From: a virus
DNA: 26,029 nucleotides
Reading direction: 5' to 3' (one strand)
IMG/VR virus record: IMGVR_UViG_3300020187_000184
Span: 1 to 26,029 of that record
Shown: positions 6,103 through 12,710 of the stretch, piece after piece
How positions within the stretch are numbered: position 1 is the stretch's first letter
Layout of the letters: each line of letters begins with the position of its first letter
Made by a program: the position numbers and the translations under genes
The notes under the pieces: model-generated
The model's database searches: none
Told to the model about the DNA's origin: nothing
Seen by the model: the letters and a program-made list of their open reading frames with translations, nothing else

Positions 6103-6280
6103 AATAATCTACCACCATTACGTTTTCAGGTTTGTCAGGAAGTTGGAATGTCTTTGCAAACTCCATTGCTTCATGTGCATCTTCAAATACTTCAACTTCC
6201 AAGTCCCAACATCGTTCTGTTTTTTTAGTAATATAAATCCAATCATCTTTCCCATCAAGACAAACCATCACTGCATACAT
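6089..6280 (-). CDS. Conserved-looking phage hypothetical protein (63 aa)
   Basis: A short protein: MYAVMVCLDGKDDWIYITKK, then CWDLEVEVFEDAHEAMEFAK. Two N-terminal strands lead into a helix with Glu/Ala repeats, which suggests a small alpha/beta fold. The function is unknown. The ATG at 6280 lies one base beyond the upstream stop, and the gene overlaps the next one by 14 bp. Confidence 0.65.
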   Translation of the reverse strand: MYAVMVCLDGKDDWIYITKKTERCWDLEVEVFEDAHEAMEFAKTFQLPDKPENVMVVDYYEDR

Positions 6281-6281
6281 A

Positions 6282-6554
6282 TTAGTCCTCGCCGCCTGCT
6301 TCTAACGCAACACTGCGACATAAATCGTTAAACCATAAGTCAACAATCGCTTCTGGCGTCTCTCCAGCGTAACCAGCTTCGCCTAATAGTCCAACAAAGT
6401 CGTCATTCCAGTCTAGTTCAAAATATCCTTGTGTTGGGTTATCTTTATCAAAATGTACTTCAACAACTTTAACCCAAGGCCCTAACGCATTTTCTTTTGT
6501 TTCTACATCTTTACTTTTATTGAAGATTTGTTTTAGTTTATTCCCCCAACCCAT
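6282..6554 (-). CDS. Hypothetical acidic protein (90 aa)
   Basis: The N-terminus is basic and amphipathic (MGWGNKLKQIFNKSK). The rest is acidic with a beta-alpha pattern: WVKVVEVHFDKDNPTQGYFE, then LDWNDDFVGLLGEAGYAGET and a helical VDLWFNDLCRSVALEAG. There is no recognised family. The start overlaps the upstream stop as TAATG. It belongs to the same operon as the genes down to 4929. Confidence 0.6.
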   Translation of the reverse strand: MGWGNKLKQIFNKSKDVETKENALGPWVKVVEVHFDKDNPTQGYFELDWNDDFVGLLGEAGYAGETPEAIVDLWFNDLCRSVALEAGGED

Positions 6555-6754
6555 TATGTATCCTCCTTCATATATGCTACATGCTGTGTAATCTCAGTTA
6601 CTTCGATGTATTTAGGTTCTGTATATGTAGCAGTGCCGTTTACATTTACACGAGCATAAACATCATTCTTTTGTAGCGCCGCCCAAGTTTTATTGAGCGC
6701 CGCTATATCTTTGTTGAATTGTTTTACAAGTTCTGTTACTTTTGGATCTTTCAT
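6554..6754 (-). CDS. Hypothetical protein (66 aa)
   Basis: A small protein: a helical start (VTELVKQFNKDIAALNKTWA), then a beta-hairpin-like ARVNVNGTATYTEPKYIEV. The first possible in-frame start is a GTG at 6775 inside metK. The ATG at 6754 is preferred because it overlaps the metK stop as TAATG and has AGGA about 10 bases upstream; an ATG at 6760 is also possible. It is co-transcribed with metK, or driven by the promoter at 6826-6854. Confidence 0.55.
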   Translation of the reverse strand: MKDPKVTELVKQFNKDIAALNKTWAALQKNDVYARVNVNGTATYTEPKYIEVTEITQHVAYMKEDT

Positions 6755-7839
6755 TACCATCCAATCCTTTCCCACGGAACATCTTTATCTCCGAAATGCC
6801 CATATGTACAATTTTTACTGTAGTCAGTATAGTTGAATAAATCAAATCTGTCAATGATTCCTTTTGGAGTCAAATCAATCTCACGTTCAATAAACTTAGC
6901 AATACTAGTGTTATGTCCATTTGAATCAACATAAATGCTTGTGGGTTCTTTAACACCAATAGCATAGCTCAACTGGATATTACACCAGTCTGCCATATTG
7001 TCTGCTACTACATTCTTGGCTAGCCATCGTGCCATGTAGGCAGCACTTCTGTCGACTTTTGTTGGATCCTTGCCACTAAACGCACCGCCACCATGAGGAG
7101 CAAAACCCCCATAAGTATCAACAATAATTTTCCGCCCAGTAACACCTGCATCACCGTCAGGACCACCAATAACGAAATTTCCAGTAGGGTTAAGATGCCA
7201 TGTAGTTCTTTCATCAACTAAGTCTCCTAGTTCTTCCATTGCGGCAAGTTTACAAAGATGTCTTGCCTCTTCTACGTTGCCTTCTGTGTGCTGTGTACTT
7301 ATCACAACTTGGTCTACACGCTTGATCACACCGTCACGTCTAGCACCATAGTACTCTACACTTACTTGACTTTTAGCATCTGGGCCTAATATGGCACCAC
7401 GTTTGCTTTTCAAGTTCTTTAGGATTTCATGACTATAATGAATAGGTGCTGGCATCATACTGTCAGTATGATTACAAGCATAGCCAAACATTAAGCCTTG
7501 ATCTCCTGCGCCAAAGTCGTCTGTACCTAGTGCAATGTCTCCGCTTTGACTGTGAATCTCATTATAGATGTTTAGTTTATCCCAATGAAATCCTTCTTGT
7601 TCGTAACCAATCTCACGAACTTTGTCTCGTATGATTTCTTTAACATTGTCTACATTAAAGTTTTTTACCTCACCTGCTACCGTTACATGGTTAGTGGTTA
7701 CAAGTGTTTCAACAGCAACACGAGTTGTCTCGTCACCATTAGCTAGTCCAGCATCCACTAGAGCATCAGATATCTGATCTGCTACTTTGTCTGGATGACC
7801 GTCACTTACACTTTCGCTTGTAAAAATATAATTGTTCAT
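6754..7839 (-). CDS. metK: S-adenosylmethionine synthetase (methionine adenosyltransferase)
   Basis: 361 residues against about 384 for bacterial MetK. It makes SAM from methionine and ATP. The family signatures are intact: ESVSDGHPDKVADQ (residues 9-22, ATP-binding GHPDK at 14-18), GAGDQGLMFGY (110-120), GPDGDAGVTGRK (226-237) and GGGAFSGKDPTKVDRSAAY (250-268). Nothing suggests inactivation. It lies 12 bases downstream of a SAM-dependent DNA methyltransferase and one further gene from the radical-SAM enzyme QueE, both SAM users. It is best read as an auxiliary metabolic gene that keeps SAM available during infection. An intragenic promoter (6826-6854) lies near its 3' end. Confidence 0.95.
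   Translation of the reverse strand: MNNYIFTSESVSDGHPDKVADQISDALVDAGLANGDETTRVAVETLVTTNHVTVAGEVKNFNVDNVKEIIRDKVREIGYEQEGFHWDKLNIYNEIHSQSGDIALGTDDFGAGDQGLMFGYACNHTDSMMPAPIHYSHEILKNLKSKRGAILGPDAKSQVSVEYYGARRDGVIKRVDQVVISTQHTEGNVEEARHLCKLAAMEELGDLVDERTTWHLNPTGNFVIGGPDGDAGVTGRKIIVDTYGGFAPHGGGAFSGKDPTKVDRSAAYMARWLAKNVVADNMADWCNIQLSYAIGVKEPTSIYVDSNGHNTSIAKFIEREIDLTPKGIIDRFDLFNYTDYSKNCTYGHFGDKDVPWERIGW
6826..6854 (-). promoter_or_regulatory. Intragenic sigma70-like promoter
   Basis: On the minus strand: TTGACA (6854-6849), 17-base spacer, TATACT (6831-6826). It lies within the 3' part of metK, 72 bases before the ATG at 6754, and could start the long small-gene operon that follows. Confidence 0.5.
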
Positions 7840-7851
7840 TTGTTAACCTTT

Positions 7852-8958
7852 TTATTTGGTAAAGACGTAAACGCCTTCCCATTTTTCTCGCCCTGCAAGT
7901 TTGTCATTGCCAACTCCGGGTCTTGTATTAAGCATCATTTTAATTGTGTTAGTGTGTTTGAATCCAAGTTGCTCTGCTGTACTAATCCAGCGATCTACAA
8001 CTTTGAATTCGTCTTTTGTAGTTTTATAATCTGCTATATTAGTAGCAAACACACCATTGTCATTTAGTCCTTTGTAGATATTCTTCATGGTAGGAACAGT
8101 ATATCCTTCAAACCATTCGTCTAGTGTATTAAATTGTACCATACATTGTGTAGGTTCGTCGCTGTACTTTTCCAAGTTAAAGTAAGGTGGACTACTAAAT
8201 GCCAAGTCAATATCTTCTGGTTGAAAGTCTTGTGATGTTTCACAGTGTAGTTCTGCATTACTGCCAATTATACTGTTTAAGTACTTTAGATAGCGATATG
8301 TTTCTGTATTAGGATCTGTGCCAATGTAATTGTAACGCATATTGCTACTTGTAATGCCAAGTAAACGTCCACCATATCCACAACTGTAGTCATATACATT
8401 ACCCCAAATAACTGGACATAAATGTTCGACAATACTTTTAGCATTTTGTGCTTTAAAGTTAGTTACATTTTCTCCTGTAACTAGTTCTAGACTTCTGCGC
8501 ATTGCAGTTGGATAACATAATTTATCGCCTTCTCTAAACTGAAAACAAATACGTATAGCACGTTTAAGTTTAGCATCATCAAAGAATCTATCTTTTAAAC
8601 TATTACTTCCACGCCCCTTGGGCTCTGCTGTTTGCATATTTGTAAAGATAAAGCGGTTAATAGTTTGCCCAGCATTGTTTCCTAACCCTAATTTATTTAC
8701 ATCAATATTGTTGTATGATTTGTTACCAAATTCACGTATTGCAGATTGTAATCCGTTTTCTGTGTAATATATAATAGGGACAATCCCACGATTACGATAG
8801 AGATTAAAAACAGCATCAATAGTTCCTTCAGGGTTCGCTTCATAAGTTTCCTTTGTATGTTTATCAAATTGTGGATATAAGTCCTCATATCCTGTAAACT
8901 CATCACCAAAGATGTGTTCGGGCTTTATATTCCAGAACTTGTATATTTCATCTATCAT
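7852..8958 (-). CDS. SAM-dependent DNA methyltransferase (N4-C or N6-A type)
   Basis: 368 residues. The SAM-binding motif I region is VYDYSCGYGGRLLG (188-201), and an acidic motif II follows (GTDP, D215). The catalytic motif IV is DLAFSSPPYF (251-260). SPPY is the hallmark of amino-methyltransferases that modify cytosine N4 or adenine N6. The first 170 or so residues show no obvious motif and may contain the target-recognition part. No restriction endonuclease is adjacent, so it looks like an orphan methyltransferase that protects phage DNA. It sits between metK and queE. Its ATG overlaps a preceding tiny ORF as ATGA. The substrate base cannot be decided from sequence. Confidence 0.8.
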   Translation of the reverse strand: MIDEIYKFWNIKPEHIFGDEFTGYEDLYPQFDKHTKETYEANPEGTIDAVFNLYRNRGIVPIIYYTENGLQSAIREFGNKSYNNIDVNKLGLGNNAGQTINRFIFTNMQTAEPKGRGSNSLKDRFFDDAKLKRAIRICFQFREGDKLCYPTAMRRSLELVTGENVTNFKAQNAKSIVEHLCPVIWGNVYDYSCGYGGRLLGITSSNMRYNYIGTDPNTETYRYLKYLNSIIGSNAELHCETSQDFQPEDIDLAFSSPPYFNLEKYSDEPTQCMVQFNTLDEWFEGYTVPTMKNIYKGLNDNGVFATNIADYKTTKDEFKVVDRWISTAEQLGFKHTNTIKMMLNTRPGVGNDKLAGREKWEGVYVFTK

Positions 8959-9044
8959 AATCCTGCTTTACGTAACTTATCTTGATCAATTGGTGCTTGC
9001 ATTGCTTTACGCAATTGTTCGTTTTCCCTAAGTTCCCCAGGCAT
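8955..9044 (-). CDS. Possible 29-aa peptide coupled to the methyltransferase
   Basis: A tiny ORF: MPGELRENEQLRKAMQAPID, then QDKLRKAGL. It starts inside the 3' end of queE (17-bp overlap) and stops with a 4-bp ATGA overlap on the methyltransferase start. The tight overlaps, the absence of any other content in this gap and the helical composition support it. The ribosome binding site is poor (GGA only one base before the ATG). It could simply be a coupling leader. Confidence 0.35.
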   Translation of the reverse strand: MPGELRENEQLRKAMQAPIDQDKLRKAGL

Positions 9045-9921
9045 TTCCGAAGAGTGATATGTGTAGTCTGGGAGAGAATCTCCATCCTCTTGCCATGCAC
9101 TCTTCCGCCACGTCTTTAACGTTGAGGGAATATTCTTCACTGCGTCCGCCCATTGGCATAAGATATACTGGACATTGTACCCCGGCATCTTGATAAGCAC
9201 TAACAGCTTTTTCGACTTCTGCAAAATCATCTTGACTAGCGACAACAAACTTGAGATACATGTCGCTATCAGTAACACACCGGTACTCACTAGCAACATT
9301 AGGTTTAATAGCATCTTCCCAACGTTCTCCTGAAGCACTAAGTTTTGGGGAGCAACTCCAAGTGACTGTAATGTTGTCATTGTTGTTGAGATAGTCGAAG
9401 AAATCGTCGTGTAGATGTTGTGTAGTGTTTGTTTCAAATGTAACATTTTTCAAATCTTTCATACGTGGGTGTTCAAATAGTTCTACATACAAGCGTTGCC
9501 AAGCAAGCAATGGTTCGCCGCCTGTAATAATAAGATGGATATCTTGTCCATCATCTTGTGTCCACTTGCCCTGTGGAGTAAGCGATAAAACATGTTCTAC
9601 CACTTCATCAATTGTTGCTTCTTTATTAAAGTCTTTAAACTCTGGATAGATACTTGCATATGTATCACAGCCTGTGTGTATAATAGGCAAGTCTTCAAAC
9701 TTTTCAGTTGTTTCGTGTACGCCTGCGTCAATCAATGCTTTTACTTCTGCATTATAACGATTACCTTCTGCGTGTTGTTCCCAACGGTCTTTCTTTGTAT
9801 CAACACCAAAGTTCATGCAACGAAAGTTACAACCAAATGTACGTAGGAATACACTAGGTACTCCTACAAACTTGCCTTCACCTTGTACACTGTAAAATGC
9901 TTCACTGTATCTAAGTTTCAT
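9028..9921 (-). CDS. queE: 7-carboxy-7-deazaguanine synthase-like radical SAM enzyme
   Basis: 297 residues. QueE converts CPH4 to CDG in 7-deazaguanine synthesis. Supporting features are the N-terminal SEAFYSVQGEGKFVGVPSVF (6-25), typical of QueE, the radical-SAM GGEP (134-137) and strand motifs such as VTFETNTT. The iron-sulphur motif is unusual: GCNFRC supplies C31 and C35, but the position of the third cysteine holds Phe38. A matching TGCDTYAS appears only at C85, so the site reads CX3CX49C. The start at 9921 is chosen because AGAAGG lies 6 bases before it; an ATG at 9927 overlaps that site. It overlaps the 9911-10117 gene by 11 bp. It belongs with folE and queD, but is separated from them by about 2 kb. 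Confidence 0.85.
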   Translation of the reverse strand: MKLRYSEAFYSVQGEGKFVGVPSVFLRTFGCNFRCMNFGVDTKKDRWEQHAEGNRYNAEVKALIDAGVHETTEKFEDLPIIHTGCDTYASIYPEFKDFNKEATIDEVVEHVLSLTPQGKWTQDDGQDIHLIITGGEPLLAWQRLYVELFEHPRMKDLKNVTFETNTTQHLHDDFFDYLNNNDNITVTWSCSPKLSASGERWEDAIKPNVASEYRCVTDSDMYLKFVVASQDDFAEVEKAVSAYQDAGVQCPVYLMPMGGRSEEYSLNVKDVAEECMARGWRFSPRLHISLFGNAWGT

Positions 9922-10117
9922 CTTCATCCTTCTTTTTAATACTCCAGCCACCATGATCTAATTCTTCCCAAATCAATGTATCGCCTTCATCCCATCCTAT
10001 TTGATCAATTGCATCAGGCGGGAATTCGATAAACAAGTCATTTGTTTCACCGTTTTCCTGCACTGTTACAATCCAGTTATTATCACTTATTTTACGATAC
10101 GGATCACTTTTTGTCAA
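9911..10117 (-). CDS. Small phage protein with a GW-x-EGD motif and TTG start (68 aa)
   Basis: The core reads WIVTVQENGETNDLFIEFPP, then IDQIGWDEGDTLIWEELDHG and WSIKKK. The GW-x-EGD-T-L-x-W pattern resembles SpoVT/AbrB-like swapped-hairpin proteins and is common in small phage ORFs, but the DNA-binding role is unproven. No ATG is available. The TTG at 10117 is preceded by AGGAAAG and overlaps the upstream stop by 14 bp. The same bases form the TTGACA of a promoter-like site. Confidence 0.6.
   Translation of the reverse strand: MTKSDPYRKISDNNWIVTVQENGETNDLFIEFPPDAIDQIGWDEGDTLIWEELDHGGWSIKKKDEDET
10089..10117 (-). promoter_or_regulatory. Sigma70-like promoter overlapping a TTG start, possibly for queE
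   Basis: On the minus strand: TTGACA (10117-10112), 17-base spacer, TAAAAT (10094-10089). It lies about 170 bases upstream of the queE start. Its first three bases are also the TTG start codon of the 9911-10117 gene. Confidence 0.4.
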
Positions 10118-10856
10118 GGTTTTCTTTCCTATCTTTTAATTCGTCATCATAGTATTCCCACACTTCTTCCCATTCTGGAGTGTCTTCTTGGACATGCGGG
10201 TCTTCCCAACGCTTGTTAAACCAAGCTACACTGGCATAGTAACCTTTACCTCGGCTATCACACCAATCATACTCTTGCTCAAGTTCTACTTTGTTATACC
10301 ATAAACGTTCAATCATTTCGCCATGATCTGTTTCCACTATACTGATAGTAATCAAGTCTTTATCAAACTCTTCATTATCAGCTAGTTCAATAGTCCAGCC
10401 ACCAAAGTCGCCTTTTTCTGAACTGTAAAAGTTTAATACAGGAACACTGTCATCTTCTTTACCATCAGCTGGTTCTTCTTGTGTATAACATTCTCTACTA
10501 TACAACTGATGTGCCTCTACATCAATACGATCTTCCCATTCATATTCAGGTTGCCCATGTTCTCCTACAGTCATAGGAAATGCCATAATTTCTGTTCCGT
10601 TTGACGAATTTTGATGATGTATATCTTCGATATCATACCAGCTATTGTAGTAATCCATATCTTCAAGAATGTCAGGACTATCAGGATCAAAACCTTCTTC
10701 TTGTCCTGCATCTTCTCCAGATTCAAGTGCCATTAAATGATCAAGTAATTCATCTTGATCACGGCCTTGCCAGTAAGTAACAAACTCTGGGGTCACTGTA
10801 CCAATGGTCATTTCGCCGCCATAGTTGCTACCACGTAAAAAATATTTCTTAGTCAT
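10104..10856 (-). CDS. Large acidic hypothetical protein (250 aa)
   Basis: Very rich in Asp, Glu, Trp and Tyr (for example residues around EEGFDPDSPDILEDMDYYNS and the C-terminal EDTPEWEEVWEYYDDELKDR). The start MTKKYFLRGSNYGGEMTIGT suggests a beta-rich N-terminal domain. There is no catalytic motif. The strong acidity could fit a DNA-mimic or decoy protein, but that is only a guess from composition. The ATG at 10856 is chosen over earlier in-frame starts because it overlaps the upstream stop by 8 bp with AGG just before it. Confidence 0.65.
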   Translation of the reverse strand: MTKKYFLRGSNYGGEMTIGTVTPEFVTYWQGRDQDELLDHLMALESGEDAGQEEGFDPDSPDILEDMDYYNSWYDIEDIHHQNSSNGTEIMAFPMTVGEHGQPEYEWEDRIDVEAHQLYSRECYTQEEPADGKEDDSVPVLNFYSSEKGDFGGWTIELADNEEFDKDLITISIVETDHGEMIERLWYNKVELEQEYDWCDSRGKGYYASVAWFNKRWEDPHVQEDTPEWEEVWEYYDDELKDRKENLDKK

Positions 10857-11097
10857 CCTGTGATTTCTCCCATTGTGTGTCTTCCCAATCATTGATTAAA
10901 TTACTAAATCCAATTTGCATAACACTATAATCATTATACTCATCTCTAAATGTTTTTACTTCATCCATTTGTTCTTCAGTAAGGTCGTCGATTTCGTCAA
11001 CATCATAATAATCTCTCACATAGTCATAAACGTTGTCTGTGATATCACGTTCATAGTTTTCTTCGTACTTACTAATTTTATGCCATTCAAAGGTCAT
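10849..11097 (-). CDS. Acidic hypothetical protein (82 aa)
   Basis: A soluble, Asp/Glu/Tyr-rich protein: MTFEWHKISKYEENYERDIT at the start, then VYDYVRDYYDVDEIDDLTEE in the middle. It is probably helical; no family is recognised. The start at 11097 is well supported by AAGGAG seven bases upstream, so the longer reading from 11124 is unlikely. It is similar in composition to the next gene (10104-10856), which it overlaps by 8 bp. Confidence 0.65.
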   Translation of the reverse strand: MTFEWHKISKYEENYERDITDNVYDYVRDYYDVDEIDDLTEEQMDEVKTFRDEYNDYSVMQIGFSNLINDWEDTQWEKSQDD

Positions 11098-11098
11098 G

Positions 11099-11272
11099 TT
11101 AAGACTCCTTAGCTTTCTTGCCACGCTTTCCTACTTTGAATGTATATATAATATCATCTGGATCTGTTCTTGCATGAGCTGGCAATACAGTTATTTCGTT
11201 GCCTTTTTTAGCTAAAAACTCTTTTACTAACTTTGCATTTTCAGCTGATCGCTCTTGTTTACTCTTGTTCAT
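11099..11272 (-). CDS. Small basic hypothetical protein (57 aa)
   Basis: A helical N-terminus (MNKSKQERSAENAKLVKEFL) is followed by GNEITVLPAHARTDPDDIIY and a basic tail (KVGKRGKKAKES). The charge suggests nucleic-acid contact, but no family is evident. The ATG at 11272 has AAGGA nine bases upstream and overlaps the previous stop as ATGA. Earlier in-frame starts lie within that gene and are rejected. Confidence 0.6.
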   Translation of the reverse strand: MNKSKQERSAENAKLVKEFLAKKGNEITVLPAHARTDPDDIIYTFKVGKRGKKAKES

Positions 11273-11451
11273 AAATCTGATTCCTTTACACAAATTGCAC
11301 GTTCATCAGATATGAACGTTGTTTCTAATATTGACATTTCAATGTTACATGATATTTGAGACTGATAATAGTTATATCTTGTATACTTTAACTTACAAGT
11401 TTCGATACCTTCTCCGCATATAACTGAGCTAATTACAAATAAAACCCACAT
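11269..11451 (-). CDS. Small MWVL-type protein with hydrophobic N-terminus (60 aa)
   Basis: Starts MWVLFVISSVICGEGIE, a short hydrophobic segment that may be an anchor or signal. The body holds three further cysteines and ends RAICVKESDL. The length, MWVL start and AIC(V/I)K ending match the gene at 1861-2049, so the pair look like diverged paralogues. The TAATG overlap with the phosphoribosyltransferase stop implies coupled translation. Function unknown. Confidence 0.55.
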   Translation of the reverse strand: MWVLFVISSVICGEGIETCKLKYTRYNYYQSQISCNIEMSILETTFISDERAICVKESDL

Positions 11452-12014
11452 TAATATTCACCTACAGCTTCCCAAGGATATACTAACCAAACGTCTTCTT
11501 CTTCCTTGTTAATTTCATGGCAAGTGTAACTTACTTTATCAAAGTTACTTGCTCCATTTTCTGTTAGTGTAGCAAAGCGGACGTTTCCTCCCCATACAGT
11601 TTTCCATGCTGGGCTATCTGGCAAACAACCTGATTCCCAATCTTCTCTAATCCATTTGAACGTAGCACCTGTATCATTGATGTCATCTACAATTAAAATT
11701 TGTTTACGTTCAGCTAAACTACTTTTAAAATTATTCTTCATTGGATCAAAGTCAGGACCATCTCCATCATAACCGTATGCATCTTCAGCCATCCAACAGT
11801 TGCTTTCGCTTTCACTGTCATCATCACGTAAACTTACTTTAAGTGCTTCACAACGGATACCTGTCATGTTACTAATAATAGTAGCAGGAATGTTTCCGCC
11901 TCTAGTAAGTCCTACAATGTAATCAGGACGCCAGTTGTCGGCGTACATTTGGTTAACAATACTGACACACATGCGTTCTACATCTTGCCAACTATAATAA
12001 TGTTTCTTAATCAT
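11451..12014 (-). CDS. Type I phosphoribosyltransferase
   Basis: 187 residues. The PRPP-binding signature ILIVDDINDTGATF is at 106-119. An upstream DYIVGLTRGGNIPATIIS (31-48) carries the RGG typical of purine-type phosphoribosyltransferases of the xanthine/hypoxanthine branch. Such enzymes join a free base to PRPP. The acidic, Gly-rich insert between residues 63 and 90 is unlike cellular relatives I know. It lies directly downstream of folE (stop and start adjacent) in the putative deazaguanine locus. A role in salvage of purine or modified bases is possible, but the substrate is not readable from sequence. Confidence 0.8.
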   Translation of the reverse strand: MIKKHYYSWQDVERMCVSIVNQMYADNWRPDYIVGLTRGGNIPATIISNMTGIRCEALKVSLRDDDSESESNCWMAEDAYGYDGDGPDFDPMKNNFKSSLAERKQILIVDDINDTGATFKWIREDWESGCLPDSPAWKTVWGGNVRFATLTENGASNFDKVSYTCHEINKEEEDVWLVYPWEAVGEY

Positions 12015-12707
12015 TTATCTGCCCTGTGCAAAAGATTGTTGTAGTTTAATATTATCCATGAACTCTTTTTTACATCCTGGATCATTATGGAAAGCACCTT
12101 TGAGTACAGTTGTTTGTGTTAAACTACTGTGAGCGCCTATTCCTCTATTCTCACAACAACCATGTGTTGCTTGAATGTATACACCTACATTTTCACTAGC
12201 TGTTGCTGACATAATTTCTCTAGCAATATCTGTTGCTAGTTCTTCTTGTAGTGTACCACGACGAGCGCACCACTGTGCAATACGTGTGTACTTGCTTAGA
12301 ACAATTAGTTTGTCTGCAGCAATAATACCAATGTATGCAACACCTGCTACTGGCTGATGATGATGACTACACATGCTCTTTAGTTCCGAACGTACTACTA
12401 GCATACCTTCATAGCGGTCTTCTGAATCATTAGGAAATGCTGTTGCTGGCGGCATAGGCTCATAACGACCTGACATTATTTCATTGTAGTACATTTTAGC
12501 TAAACGCTTTGCTGTACCTTGTGAATTAGGATCGTTGTGACGATCAATTACTAGTGTATCTAATACACTTTCAAATGCAACTGTGGCCTCGTCAATTAAT
12601 TGCTGTTTTTCGCCTTCTTTAATATACTCACTGATATTATCGCCTGCCCAATATCGAGCGCCGTCTTTTTGTAATCTATTAATTACTAAATCGGAAGTCT
12701 TTGTCAT
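12015..12707 (-). CDS. folE: GTP cyclohydrolase I
   Basis: 230 residues. It converts GTP to 7,8-dihydroneopterin triphosphate, the first step of folate and of 7-deazaguanine synthesis. The zinc site is present: SMCSHHHQPVAG (C113, H116) and ATHGCCENRG (C184, matching the third cysteine ligand of the E. coli enzyme). The substrate-loop region VLSKYTRIAQWCARRGTLQEELATDIA (137-163) follows the family pattern, with small substitutions. The company of queD, queE and a TGT-like gene points to deazaguanine synthesis rather than folate. It is preceded by the glycosyltransferase gene (3-base gap), within which lies a promoter-like site (13039-13066). Confidence 0.93.
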   Translation of the reverse strand: MTKTSDLVINRLQKDGARYWAGDNISEYIKEGEKQQLIDEATVAFESVLDTLVIDRHNDPNSQGTAKRLAKMYYNEIMSGRYEPMPPATAFPNDSEDRYEGMLVVRSELKSMCSHHHQPVAGVAYIGIIAADKLIVLSKYTRIAQWCARRGTLQEELATDIAREIMSATASENVGVYIQATHGCCENRGIGAHSSLTQTTVLKGAFHNDPGCKKEFMDNIKLQQSFAQGR

Positions 12708-12710
12708 ATA

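Noticed and set aside
7852-8958. A restriction-modification system around the methyltransferase
   Set aside because: There is no endonuclease-like gene beside it; both neighbours are assigned to other functions.
8955-9446. A 163-codon minus-strand frame overlapping queE
   Set aside because: Most of it lies in another frame inside queE, whose radical-SAM motifs are clear. Only its last 29 codons (8955-9044) could be a gene.
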